A DNA stretch of 64,000 nt. Source: Acidovorax sp. DW039 (GTDB taxonomy: Bacteria > Pseudomonadota > Gammaproteobacteria > Burkholderiales > Burkholderiaceae_C). The position numbers and the translations under genes were made by a program. The stretch lies in NCBI RefSeq assembly GCF_037101375.1, contig NZ_AP029019.1:4641001-4705000 (forward strand). The letters are read 5' to 3'. Position 1 is the stretch's first letter. Every line of letters starts with the position of its first letter. The notes beneath the pieces were generated by a model, which searched no databases, was not told the origin of the DNA, and saw only the letters and a program-made list of their open reading frames with translations. Shown piece by piece: positions 24,226 to 33,085 of this stretch.

Positions 24226-25731
24226 ATGTACCCCATTGACTTCTTCTGGCGCGCTGCGGAGCGCTGGCCTGACCGCATCGCCATCGACGCACCCGAGGTG
24301 CAGGTGCGCTACGACACCCTGGCCACCCACGTGGCTGCGCTGGCCGCCGCGCTGCTGCAGCGCGATCCCACCCCGCAAAGCCGCGTGGGCATCTGCGCCT
24401 GCAACAGCGTGGAGCACATTACCGCCCTGCTGGCAGTGCTGGCCTGCGGCAAGGTGTGGGTGCCCCTCAACCCCAAGAGCACCCAGCCCGAAATCCTGCG
24501 CATCGTGGAGGCCACCGAGCCCACGCTACTCATTCTGGATGCGGACTGCGCGCCGCTGCTGCAAGGCGCACGCGGCCAGCGCATTCTGACGGGTGGCACC
24601 AGCCCCGCTGCAGAGCCCACGGTAGCCCAGCTGGTGCAGCAGCACGCTGGCGCCCCCCGCCCCGTGCTGGACCTGCCCGAGAACGCCACCCAGGCCATCA
24701 AGTTCACCGGTGGCACAACCGGCCTGCCCAAGGGGGTGATGCAGCCCTACCGTGCGTGGCTGGCCAACATTGCCAACCAGATCCACGCATGGGGCTTTGA
24801 TGAAAACGAGCGCTATGTGGTGGCGGCCCCCATCACGCACGGCACATCGACCTATCTGCTGCCCATCCTGGCGCAAGGGGGGTGCCATGTAGTGATCGAT
24901 GGTGCGGGGGCCGAAGCGGTGCGGGCAGCCTTTCGTGAGCGTGGCGGCACGGTGTGCTTCATGCCCCCCACGCTGGTCTACATGCTGATGGCACTGCCCG
25001 GTGCCAGCCGGGCGGATTTTCCGCACCTGCGGCGGCTCATCTACGGAGGTGCGCCCATGCCGCCCGAAAAAATCCGCGAGGTGCGCGCCTTCTTCGGCCC
25101 CGTACTGGGCACCACCTACGGGCAGACCGAAGCGCCGCAAATCCTGACGGTGATGCGCCCTGAAGACTTTGAGGACGAGCGCAACTGGGCTGCCGTGGGC
25201 CGCACCACCTGGTTCAGCGAAGTGGCCATCATGGCTCCGGACGGACGCCTTCTGCCCAGCGGCGAGGTGGGTGAGGTGGTGGCGCGCGGCGACCTGCTCA
25301 TGACTGGCTACTGGCGCCTGCCCGACAAGACGGCCGAGACGCTGGTCAATGGCTGGCTGCACACGGGTGACCGGGGCCTGGTGGACGAGCGCGGCTACCT
25401 GTACCTGAAGGACAGGCTCAAGGACCTGGTCATTACCGGCGGCTTCAACGTCTACCCCGTGGATGTGGAAAACGCCCTGGGGCAGCACCCGGCGGTGCAC
25501 GAGTGCGCGGTGTTCGGCATACCCGACGACAAGTGGGGCGAGGCCGTGCAGGCCGCAGTGCAGCTGCGCCCCGGCGTGCAGACCACCGAGGCCGAGCTGA
25601 TCGCCTTTGTGCGCGAGCGCCTGGGGCCGGTACAGACGCCCAAGCGCATCCACTTCCATGCCAGCCTGCCGCGCTCGCCGGTGGGCAAGGTGCTCAAAAG
25701 CAGCGTGCGAGAGCAGGCCCTGGCTTCATGA
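24226..25731 (+). CDS. AMP-forming acyl-CoA synthetase (ANL superfamily)
   Basis: Activates a carboxylic acid to its CoA thioester using ATP through an acyl-AMP. The 501-residue protein has the P-loop-like motif FTGGTTGLPKGV near residue 163, the YGQTE adenylation motif near residue 302, the TGDRG aspartate near 385 and the C-terminal lid (KDLVITGGFNVYPVDVE), with the catalytic lysine in PVGKVLKSS near the end. Start ATG 24226; an adjacent GTG at 24223 fits the AGGAG spacing slightly better. It overlaps the next gene by ATGA. The pairing with a citryl-CoA-lyase-like protein suggests a polycarboxylic substrate. Confidence 0.88.
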   Translation: MYPIDFFWRAAERWPDRIAIDAPEVQVRYDTLATHVAALAAALLQRDPTPQSRVGICACNSVEHITALLAVLACGKVWVPLNPKSTQPEILRIVEATEPTLLILDADCAPLLQGARGQRILTGGTSPAAEPTVAQLVQQHAGAPRPVLDLPENATQAIKFTGGTTGLPKGVMQPYRAWLANIANQIHAWGFDENERYVVAAPITHGTSTYLLPILAQGGCHVVIDGAGAEAVRAAFRERGGTVCFMPPTLVYMLMALPGASRADFPHLRRLIYGGAPMPPEKIREVRAFFGPVLGTTYGQTEAPQILTVMRPEDFEDERNWAAVGRTTWFSEVAIMAPDGRLLPSGEVGEVVARGDLLMTGYWRLPDKTAETLVNGWLHTGDRGLVDERGYLYLKDRLKDLVITGGFNVYPVDVENALGQHPAVHECAVFGIPDDKWGEAVQAAVQLRPGVQTTEAELIAFVRERLGPVQTPKRIHFHASLPRSPVGKVLKSSVREQALAS

Positions 25732-26537
25732 ACCTGAAAGACACCATGACATCCGTACGCAACGACACCCCCGTGACCCGGCTGTGCACCCACAGCCTTA
25801 CCAGCCTGCACTACCGCGACGCCAATCTGGTGGAAGACCTGATGGGCAAGAAGACCTTCACCGAGGTGATGCTGATGCAGATCCTGGGCCGCACGCCGCG
25901 CCCTGTAGACCTGCGCATCACAGACGTAGTGCTCATCGTGCTGATGGAGCATGGCCTCACGCCCAGCGCCATCGCCACGCGGCTCATCTACATGAGCGCA
26001 CCAGAAAACCTGCAGGGCGCTGTCAGTGCGGGCCTGCTGGCCGTGGGCAGCTCCTTTGTGGGCACCATGGAAAACTGCTCACGCCTGCTCGACCGCATCC
26101 TGGCTGCGGACGACCCCGAGGTCGAAGCCCTGGCCATTGCACGCCAGTACCGCGAGAGCAAAAGCGCGATGCCCGGCTTCGGCCACCACCTGCACAAGCC
26201 GGTGGACCCACGTGCTTACAAACTGCTGGAACTGGCCCGGGCCGAGCCCGACCTGGCGGGTCGGCACATCCAGGCGCTGGAGACACTGTCACGCGCGGTA
26301 GACCAGGTGGCCGGGCGGCCCATCACCCTCAATGCCACCGGTGCCGTGGCCGCGCTGCTGGGGGAGATCGGCGTGCCCACCAACGTGATGCGCGGTTTTG
26401 CCGTGATCTCCCGCGCCGCCGGGCTGGTGGCCCATATCGTTGAAGAGCAGCAAAGCCCTTCAGGCCGATTTATCTGGGACACGGTAGAGCACGCGATTCC
26501 CTACGTGGGTCAAGCTGGTACCACAAACCCCGACTGA
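25728..26537 (+). CDS. citryl-CoA lyase-like (short citrate synthase family)
   Basis: A 269-residue member of the citrate synthase superfamily, matching the short citryl-CoA lyase / ATP-citrate lyase C-terminal type rather than full citrate synthase (about 430 residues). The conserved core is visible: LMEHGLTPSAIATRL near residue 70, a SSFVGTMENCSRLL segment, and PGFGHHLHKPVDPRAYKL near residue 145, which holds the catalytic-region histidines; GAVAALLGEIG is near 205. The expected reaction is cleavage of a (substituted) citryl-CoA to acetyl-CoA and a 2-oxoacid. ATG 25728 overlaps the ligase stop (ATGA), so translation is coupled; an alternative start is ATG 25746. Confidence 0.82.
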   Translation: MNLKDTMTSVRNDTPVTRLCTHSLTSLHYRDANLVEDLMGKKTFTEVMLMQILGRTPRPVDLRITDVVLIVLMEHGLTPSAIATRLIYMSAPENLQGAVSAGLLAVGSSFVGTMENCSRLLDRILAADDPEVEALAIARQYRESKSAMPGFGHHLHKPVDPRAYKLLELARAEPDLAGRHIQALETLSRAVDQVAGRPITLNATGAVAALLGEIGVPTNVMRGFAVISRAAGLVAHIVEEQQSPSGRFIWDTVEHAIPYVGQAGTTNPD

Positions 26538-26585
26538 AACACCCTCTCCCATCTCCATCTGCGCGGCTGGGGACCCCAAGGCCGT

Positions 26586-27560
26586 TTACTCGGGCTCAAT
26601 ACCCGCGCTGCGGATCAGCTGGCCCCAGCGTGCCAGCTCGCTGCGGCTGAAGTCGGCCAATTCCTGGGGTGTGCTGCTCACGGGCTGCAGACCCAGGGAG
26701 GCCAGGCGTTCACGGAGCCCCGGGTGATTCACTGCGGCCTGCAGTTCGCGGCTGAGTCGCTCGATGATCGGAGTGGGGGTACCCGCGGGCGCATACATTG
26801 CGTACCACGCCAGCAGCTCAAAGCCCTTGATGGTGGCGGCGATCGGCGGCACATCGGGCAGACTGGCAACGGGCTGCAGGCTGCTCACACCAATGGCGCG
26901 CACCTTGCCTCCCTTGACCTGAGGCATGCCGGTGGCCATGTCGGTGAACATCATGTCCACTTGACCAGCCACCACGTCGTTGAGCGCAGGCGGGATGGTC
27001 TTGTATGGCACATGCAGCATGTCGATACCCGCCATGTGCGTGAGCATAGCGGCGGGGACCAGTGTGCCTGCACTGCCCGAGGCGTAAGTCAGCTTGCCTG
27101 GACGAGACTTGGCCAGCGTGATCAGCTCCTGCAGGTTGCGCACTGGCAGCGACGGGTTCACCACCAGCATGGCTGGCGTGTTGGCGATGCGCCCGATGGG
27201 CGCGAAATCCTTGATGGGGTCGTAGTTGAGCTTTTTCATCAGCGCCGGGTTGGCAGCCTGCGTGGTGTTGGTCGTCACAAACAAGGTGTAACCATCGGGT
27301 GCTGAGCGTGCCACCGCATCGGCACCAATGGAGCCGTTGGCGCCGACCCGGTTGTCCACCACGATGGGCTGACCTAAAGCCCGACCCAAATGGTCGCCCA
27401 TCAGGCGCGCCACGATGTCGTTGCCGCTACCGGCACCGAATGGCACGATCACGCGGACGGGGCGCGCAGGCCAGGCGGCGGGTTGCGCCAGCGCCGGTAG
27501 GCCCAGGCTGGCAGGTACAGCGGCAGCGCAGGCAGCGCGCAGAAAGGTGCGGCGGGTCAT
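26586..27560 (-). CDS. Bug/TctC family periplasmic receptor
   Basis: A 324-residue periplasmic binding protein, with a twin-arginine-like signal sequence (MTRRTFLRAACAAAVPAS) cleaved after PALAQ. Ligand loops are RVIVPFGAGSGNDIVAR and IVVDNRVGANGSIGAD; HVPYKTIPPALND follows. It converges with the citryl-CoA-lyase-like gene and lies 92 bp downstream of the alpha/beta hydrolase on its own strand, so it may belong to the hydrolase/tautomerase group. Confidence 0.9.
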   Translation of the reverse strand: MTRRTFLRAACAAAVPASLGLPALAQPAAWPARPVRVIVPFGAGSGNDIVARLMGDHLGRALGQPIVVDNRVGANGSIGADAVARSAPDGYTLFVTTNTTQAANPALMKKLNYDPIKDFAPIGRIANTPAMLVVNPSLPVRNLQELITLAKSRPGKLTYASGSAGTLVPAAMLTHMAGIDMLHVPYKTIPPALNDVVAGQVDMMFTDMATGMPQVKGGKVRAIGVSSLQPVASLPDVPPIAATIKGFELLAWYAMYAPAGTPTPIIERLSRELQAAVNHPGLRERLASLGLQPVSSTPQELADFSRSELARWGQLIRSAGIEPE

Positions 27561-27652
27561 GATGTTTTGTCTCCGTGATTGAAATGCGTTGAGAGGCCTT
27601 GGCCAAAGAGGGATCGCAAGGAATGCAGGCTGTTGCAGTCGCGCACTGTGTG

Positions 27653-28651
27653 CTAGCGCACAGGTTCCTGCCGCAGCGAATGCAGCCCGCGCAGCAGACG
27701 GTCTGCGACCACGTCCGAGTTGCGATCCAGCATGGGAAAGTGCGAGTTGCCGCGCACACCCTCAGCCGGTAGATCGCACAGGTCTACGGCCACGCCTGAT
27801 GCGCGGACCGCAGCGCAGTAAGCGTCCACGGCTTCGCGGTAGCGCACCCAGATGGGATGGGCTGACAGAAAGTCGCCCCACATGCACAGGTGCGGTGGCA
27901 ACGGCTGGCCAACCGACGGTACCTGCTGCGGCAATGGCGCGCCCGAGGGCTCAATCGCGGCAACAGCCGCCACATGCTGTGGCCAGCGGCGCGTGGCTTC
28001 CAGGGCGAATCCGCCCCCTTGGCTATGGCCGACCACGATGCTGCGGCCCAGCCGTTGCAGCAGCGCGCCGTACGCGGCCAGGGTGATCTCCTCGTGCCCA
28101 GCCCAACGCGGCACCCACTGGGCCGCGAAGGTATCGAAGGCCTCCTGCGGAAACTGCTGGCCTGCATGGGCCCGGCGCCGTGCTGCGGTGCTGTGGTAGC
28201 CATCGGCAGGTCCCAGGCGGAACATGTCCCAGCCTTCATTCAACGTGCGGTGCAGGGGCGCGGATTCGTAGATCTCGGGCCAGCGCGACCAGCCCGATCG
28301 GCCGCGCTCCACGGCATCGCATACGTACACGTCGAAGCCCGCATGCAGCAGCAGCTCAAGCCAGCCGGGCCGTCCGTCGGGGGTCGCGTCCCAGTTCGCG
28401 CCGGTCATGCCACCGCCGTGCCACAGCACGATTGGCACGTCGTGCGAGGGCTCGGCCTGCAGATAGGCCTGTACGTACATCTGGCCGGTGACGTAATCGC
28501 CGTTCGGGTCCACGGCCCGCAGTGGCCCGTTCTGTGCAAAGCGGCGCTGCTCCACAGGCAGGCCGTGCAAGCTGCGCAGCCCGCCGTTGACGAAGAAGCC
28601 GTGGATGCGCCGCAAGCGCAGTGGAGCGGATGACAGGGGAGAGGGTGGCAT
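27653..28651 (-). CDS. alpha/beta fold hydrolase (esterase-like)
   Basis: A 332-residue serine hydrolase. Seen are the oxyanion segment WHGGGMTGANWD near residue 78, the nucleophile elbow VVGHSQGGGFALE near residue 200, and a likely catalytic histidine in GNSHFPMLDRNSD near the C-terminus. There is no signal peptide at the chosen start (ATG 28651). A longer in-frame start at 28711 would overlap the preceding tautomerase-like gene. With that gene it forms a pair divergent from a LysR regulator. Ester or lactone substrate not predictable. Confidence 0.82.
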   Translation of the reverse strand: MPPSPLSSAPLRLRRIHGFFVNGGLRSLHGLPVEQRRFAQNGPLRAVDPNGDYVTGQMYVQAYLQAEPSHDVPIVLWHGGGMTGANWDATPDGRPGWLELLLHAGFDVYVCDAVERGRSGWSRWPEIYESAPLHRTLNEGWDMFRLGPADGYHSTAARRRAHAGQQFPQEAFDTFAAQWVPRWAGHEEITLAAYGALLQRLGRSIVVGHSQGGGFALEATRRWPQHVAAVAAIEPSGAPLPQQVPSVGQPLPPHLCMWGDFLSAHPIWVRYREAVDAYCAAVRASGVAVDLCDLPAEGVRGNSHFPMLDRNSDVVADRLLRGLHSLRQEPVR

Positions 28652-28668
28652 CGGTGATGAGCCCCAGG

Positions 28669-28989
28669 TCAGTGGCGTGCCGAGAGGCCCGCCTGATCCA
28701 CCGCAAAGCAACGGATGCGCGGCTGCTCGCCCAGGTGCTGCTGTACCGAGTGGTCAACACCGTCCATGAAGCGCTCCAGGGCCTCAGCGTCCCGGTAGGG
28801 CTGGGCGCGGTAGTGCGCCTCGACCAGCACGGGGTTGCCGCGCACCATGAGCGCCTGCACCAGCAGCACCTGAATGGCCGTGGGCTGGGCCCTCAGCAGC
28901 GTGAGGCACAGGTGTTCGATGTCCTGCGCCAAGGCTTCGGCGGCCTGCGCGGGTGTGGGTTGTGCGGTGAAGATTTTGATGACTGGCAT
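28669..28989 (-). CDS. small tautomerase-like protein
   Basis: A 106-residue protein whose N-terminus MPVIKIF is typical of the 4-oxalocrotonate tautomerase superfamily, where Pro after the removed Met is the catalytic base. It is longer than the classic 62-residue monomers and the rest (LLVQALMVRGNPVLVEAHYR) is only loosely similar, so the call is tentative. It precedes the hydrolase by 17 bp and is divergent from a LysR gene. An isomerase step next to a hydrolase fits meta-cleavage-like catabolism, but this is inference. Confidence 0.5.
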   Translation of the reverse strand: MPVIKIFTAQPTPAQAAEALAQDIEHLCLTLLRAQPTAIQVLLVQALMVRGNPVLVEAHYRAQPYRDAEALERFMDGVDHSVQQHLGEQPRIRCFAVDQAGLSARH

Positions 28990-29079
28990 GGGTTGAATCG
29001 GCGTCCATCAGCGGGTGCATCCGGCATTGTGGGAATGGCAACCCATTTGGTAAATTGCTATTTTTTGCACCATTCATGC

Positions 29080-30108
29080 ATGCCATCTATAAATTACCGG
29101 CTCGATGATCTGCGTGCCCTGTTGGCTTTGCATGGCAGTGGCAGTTTTGTGCGCGCGGCCGAACAGTTGCACATCACACAGCCCGCCTTCAGTCGTCGAA
29201 TTGCCCAGCTCGAAGCCGCGCTGGGTGGTGCACTGGTTGAGCGCACCACGCGCAAGGTTGCCATGACAACCCTCGGGCTCGATCTGGTGCGCAACGCCGG
29301 CCCACTGCTGGAGCAGCTCGACGAGACGCTGGCCGAAACGGCCCGCTGCGCGCGAGGCGAATCCGGTCGCCTGAGCGTCGCCTGCCTGACCACCGTGGCC
29401 TATGCCCTACTGCCACCGATCATGCGAGCCTTCCAGCAGCGATACCCGCAGCTGCGTCTGCACCTGCGCGATGACACGGGTCAACGCGTCGTGCAAGCCG
29501 TGCTGCAGCGGGAGGCGGAGTTTGGTGTCGGCGTGCTGAACAACTTGCCGCCCGACATCATCAGTCAGCACTGCGCAGACGACCCTTACGTCATTGCTTT
29601 CGCGCCGGGACACCCTCTGGAGAGGATGCGGAAAGTACCGTGGCGCACGCTATCGGCACATCGCGTGGTAGCCCTGCGGTCCACCAGTGCCAACCGCCAG
29701 CAGATAGACGCGGCGCTCACGGAGGCTGGCGTGACACCCCCCTGGTTTGACGAAGTGGAACACCTGTCCTCCATGCTTGGCCTGTTGCGCGGTGGTGTCG
29801 GTATCGGCGTGCTTCCGCGCTGGGCGCTGCACTCGGCCGACGCCACAGAGTTGCGCACCCGGCCACTGGTCGAGCCTGCCATCGTGCGCCCCATCGGTTT
29901 GCTACGCCGTCGTGACGCGCTGCTCTCGCAACCCGCCCAAGTGCTATGGCAACTTTTGCAGGTGCAGTTGGCGCCTGGTGCCCCCGCTAAAACCCAGTCT
30001 GCCCTGACTACGGCTCAGTCGGCAGGCAATGGGTTGCTGCCGCTGCAGCGGCGGGCAAGCCGCACTCGTCAGGCTACTTCATCGAGGGCACAGCGGAAAA
30101 CGCCATAA
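29080..30108 (+). CDS. LysR family transcriptional regulator
   Basis: A 342-residue LysR regulator, divergent from the tautomerase-like/hydrolase pair with a 90-bp intergenic region. The helix-turn-helix is at residues 5-65 ([35 protein letters not shown]); the effector domain begins SGRLSVACLTTVAYALLPPI. ATG 29080 fits the family N-terminus. The C-terminus runs about 40 residues past the domain as a Ser/Arg/Gln-rich tail. A GCAA-N13-TTGC dyad lies at about 29038-29058 and may be its operator. Confidence 0.85.
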   Translation: MPSINYRLDDLRALLALHGSGSFVRAAEQLHITQPAFSRRIAQLEAALGGALVERTTRKVAMTTLGLDLVRNAGPLLEQLDETLAETARCARGESGRLSVACLTTVAYALLPPIMRAFQQRYPQLRLHLRDDTGQRVVQAVLQREAEFGVGVLNNLPPDIISQHCADDPYVIAFAPGHPLERMRKVPWRTLSAHRVVALRSTSANRQQIDAALTEAGVTPPWFDEVEHLSSMLGLLRGGVGIGVLPRWALHSADATELRTRPLVEPAIVRPIGLLRRRDALLSQPAQVLWQLLQVQLAPGAPAKTQSALTTAQSAGNGLLPLQRRASRTRQATSSRAQRKTP

Positions 30109-30222
30109 CCCCAAAACAACGGACACGCGCTTGGCGTCGTTTCCCGTTGTGTCGTAAGCCTTGTGCGGCCACCAAAGCAACGCCAAGGGGTTGTTTTTGC
30201 CACGCACACCAGCCCGTCTGCG

Positions 30223-31806
30223 TTACTGCATATGCGCCAGCCGAGCAACGCCCTCACGGGCTCCATCCTCGAACTGGAAAGCAGACACGGCACGTGTCAG
30301 CCTTTGCGCCTGCTCGTTGAGGCTGCCTGCCGCTGCGGCAGACTCTTCGACCAGCGCAGAGTTCTGCTGCGTCATCTGGTCCAGCTGGTTGATGGCCACA
30401 TTGATCTGTGCGATGCCTTGGCTCTGCTCCCGTGTGGCCACGCTGATTTCGTTGACGATGTCGCGCACCTTCTGGATGCTGTCGACGATCTGCGCCACGG
30501 TGGCCCCGGCTTCCTTGACCTGGGTGGAGCCCGTGCCCACCTCGCCCACGCTGGCGTCGATGAGTGTCTTGATCTCCTTGGCAGCAGAGGCCGAGCGCTG
30601 GGCCAGCGCACGCACCTCGCTGGCGACCACGGCAAAGCCCCGGCCCTGCTCACCCGCACGCGCGGCCTCCACGGCGGCATTCAGGGCCAGGATGTTGGTC
30701 TGGAAGGCGATGCCATCGATCACGCCAATGATGTCGGCAATGCGGCCCGAAGAGGAGTGAATGCGGTCCATGGTCTGCACCACGGTGCCCATGAGTTGGC
30801 CACCGCGCTGGGCCACATCCACCGCCGTCAGCGCCAGCTGGCTGGCCTGCGTGGCTGCGTCGGCACTTTGCTGCACGGTGCTGGTCAGTTCCTCCATGGC
30901 GCTGGCGGTTTCCTCCAGGCTGCCTGCGGTGCTTTCGGTGCGGGCGCTCAGATCCATGTTGCCTGCGGCAATTTCCTGGCTGGCGGTGTGCACACCATCC
31001 ACCACACCGCGCACTTCCAGCAAGGTGTTCCGCAGTGCTGCACGCATGCGGTCCAAGGCCTGCAACAGGGCACCGGTCTCATCCCGGCTGTAGCCCGCCT
31101 GGGGGCGGCCCCGCAGATCCATCGACCCGATCTCCACGGCAATAGCGTGCGAACGGCGCACCGGCCCAACGATACTGCGTGACAGCAGCCACGCGAGCAC
31201 GGCACCCAGCACCAGCCCCACCCCGGCGCTGATCGACAGCAGCCACAGGGTGCGTGAGCGCAAGGCCAGCACCTGGGCGCCGCGTGCATCCAGCTGCTGG
31301 CGCTGCAGGTTCACCACCTTCTGCACAGCTTCCTGATACGCACGCGCGGCAGGATCGAACTTTTCGTCAAACAGCCGGGCCGCAGCCGCTTCGTCACCCG
31401 CGTCCTTGAGCTTGGTCACTTCGTCACGCACCGTCTGGTAGGTCTTGCGGCGGGTGTTGACTTCCTCCAGCGCAGCACGATCGCCCGATGAGGTGAGCTG
31501 TTCGTCGATCAGCTTCTGAAATTCTCCGGTCACCCGCACGCTCTGCGCATTCGCTTCGGCAAAGTAGGCCTTCAGGCTGGGGTCCTGGCTCTTGGAGATG
31601 GCCGCGCGCCGCTGCACGGCGGCGTTGAGGTTCATGCTCCAGTCCACCGCCAGGCGCTCTGTGCGGGTGTTGCGCTCCAGCATCACTTCCACCTCCTGGC
31701 CGAGCTGCTGCAACATGGCAATGGCCAGTGCACTGGTGATAACCAGCAGGGCCAGGATGGCTCCCAGCACCAGCGCAAGCCGCTTTCCAATCGAGAGGTT
31801 GTTCAT
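30223..31806 (-). CDS. methyl-accepting chemotaxis protein
   Basis: A 527-residue chemoreceptor. TM1 is at about residues 8-30, a four-helix-bundle periplasmic sensor (4HB_MCP type) follows, TM2 is at about 190-212, then HAMP and the cytoplasmic signalling domain. The highly conserved hairpin is present near residue 385 ([31 protein letters not shown]). There is no C-terminal CheR pentapeptide. Start ATG 31806 with AAGGA upstream. It follows the porin terminator and so has its own promoter. Proximity to the porin/Bug/isomerase operon hints at taxis to the same acid. Confidence 0.93.
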   Translation of the reverse strand: MNNLSIGKRLALVLGAILALLVITSALAIAMLQQLGQEVEVMLERNTRTERLAVDWSMNLNAAVQRRAAISKSQDPSLKAYFAEANAQSVRVTGEFQKLIDEQLTSSGDRAALEEVNTRRKTYQTVRDEVTKLKDAGDEAAAARLFDEKFDPAARAYQEAVQKVVNLQRQQLDARGAQVLALRSRTLWLLSISAGVGLVLGAVLAWLLSRSIVGPVRRSHAIAVEIGSMDLRGRPQAGYSRDETGALLQALDRMRAALRNTLLEVRGVVDGVHTASQEIAAGNMDLSARTESTAGSLEETASAMEELTSTVQQSADAATQASQLALTAVDVAQRGGQLMGTVVQTMDRIHSSSGRIADIIGVIDGIAFQTNILALNAAVEAARAGEQGRGFAVVASEVRALAQRSASAAKEIKTLIDASVGEVGTGSTQVKEAGATVAQIVDSIQKVRDIVNEISVATREQSQGIAQINVAINQLDQMTQQNSALVEESAAAAGSLNEQAQRLTRAVSAFQFEDGAREGVARLAHMQ

Positions 31807-31895
31807 GCTTCGTGTCCTTCGGTACGGATGGGGCCGCATTCCAACTCGATGGGAAGACCTGCGCTTATTGCAAAAGATAGCTCTGAATCACAACG

Positions 31896-31932
31896 CAAAA
31901 AGACCGTGCAGCCCCACCAGTTACTGCACGGT
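31896..31932 (-). terminator. rho-independent terminator after the porin gene
   Basis: On the minus strand a 9-bp stem ACCGTGCAG / CTGCACGGT with a 12-base loop is followed by CTTTTTG. It lies 39 bp after the porin stop and before the chemoreceptor start, separating the two transcripts. Confidence 0.8.
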
Positions 31933-31970
31933 TGGATGGTTATACAGACCTGCGCCTGTAGATGCCAGCG

Positions 31971-33032
31971 TTAAAACGTGTGCATCACCCCTGCAGAAAC
32001 ACCCGTGGCATTCGTCTTGTTGGCGGCCCCTTGGTATCCACGGCGCCACTGGGTCCGATCCAGCTCGGCATAGAGCTTGGTACGGCGCGAGAGCTTGTAC
32101 TCGGCAAAGCCTACCCAGCGGCCGTAGCCGTCGTCTGCAAGGCCGGTACGGCTGCGATCCACCTTGTAGTAGCTGGCCACCAGGTCCACCTGGCTGGTGG
32201 CAGCCCATGTGGCACCTGCAGACAGCACGCGCTGCACAGTGAATTTGCCGGCAGCCGTCTCAGCCTTGCTTCGGCCCACATTGGCCGACAGGCGCCACGC
32301 ACCCCACTGGTACGCAGCGCCGAGTGATGTGGCGTCCAGATCGCGGCGGTTCGCGTCCTTGAAGGTCTGGTAGGCACCGGAGACCGCCAGCCCGTCTGCG
32401 CCGTAGCCCAATCCCAGGCCACGAGAAGCCAGCGCAGAGCTGCTGCCTGCGACTTCGCCCATACCCAGCATGGCGCGGCCCGTCCAGGCACCCCAGCGGG
32501 CGGTGTACTTGATGGAATTGTCCAGGCGGTAGGAGCCGCTGTTGCTGCCCGCGCTGCCGTACTCGATGCCCAGCCCGTGCTGGCTCAGCGCCGTGACGCC
32601 GATGTTGGGGTTGAAGCTGGCAAAGCGCATGCCCAGAGGGTCTACGGGTGAGATGGCGTCGGCCAGCAGCGTCGTCTGGCGGCCCAGCGCCACGGTGCCC
32701 CAACCCGACTGCAAGCCCACCCAGGAGGCGCGGTCAAAAAACTTGCTGCTGTTGGCGGGCGCGCCCACGTCGGCATTGAGACCGCTTTCCAGGTTGAAGA
32801 CAGCAGCCATGCCACCGCCCAGGTCTTCCGTGCCGCGAAAGCCCCAGCGGCTGGTGGTGTTGATGCCGCTGCCCACACTGTCCGTAGAGGCGGCTGCGGG
32901 GGCATGCGCCGCAGTGAGCCCGGTGGCATGGCGCACCCCCAGGTCCATGATGCCGTAAATCGTCACATTGCTGGTCTGCGCCATGGCACAGGTGCCCACC
33001 AGGGCAAGGCAGGCTGCTACTGTCTTTTTCAT
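31971..33032 (-). CDS. outer-membrane porin, gram-negative porin family
   Basis: A 353-residue trimeric-type beta-barrel porin of the betaproteobacterial family. The signal peptide is MKKTVAACLALVGTCAMAQ, then the first strand (NVTIYGIMDLGV). Also seen are the conserved SRWGFRGTEDLGGG segment, ASWVGL, ALGRQTTLL and a C-terminal strand ending in Phe (GVSAGVMHTF), as needed for outer-membrane insertion. ATG 33032 has GAGGAG upstream. It is third in the operon isomerase-Bug-porin and probably admits the acid that the Bug protein binds. Confidence 0.93.
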   Translation of the reverse strand: MKKTVAACLALVGTCAMAQTSNVTIYGIMDLGVRHATGLTAAHAPAAASTDSVGSGINTTSRWGFRGTEDLGGGMAAVFNLESGLNADVGAPANSSKFFDRASWVGLQSGWGTVALGRQTTLLADAISPVDPLGMRFASFNPNIGVTALSQHGLGIEYGSAGSNSGSYRLDNSIKYTARWGAWTGRAMLGMGEVAGSSSALASRGLGLGYGADGLAVSGAYQTFKDANRRDLDATSLGAAYQWGAWRLSANVGRSKAETAAGKFTVQRVLSAGATWAATSQVDLVASYYKVDRSRTGLADDGYGRWVGFAEYKLSRRTKLYAELDRTQWRRGYQGAANKTNATGVSAGVMHTF

Positions 33033-33085
33033 GAAGTCTCCTCGTTGTGAATCGTTGGTGCGCAGGGTGCGCGTGGCTTGGGATA

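Noticed and set aside
25728..26537. Annotation as citrate synthase (gltA/prpC)
   Set aside because: The protein is only 269 residues and resembles the short citryl-CoA-lyase type; the coupled CoA ligase also points away from a condensing enzyme.
30109..30222. Terminator between the convergent LysR and chemoreceptor genes
   Set aside because: Only short stems (ACAACGG / CCGTTGT far apart; CAAC / GTTG before a T run) are visible, too weak to annotate.
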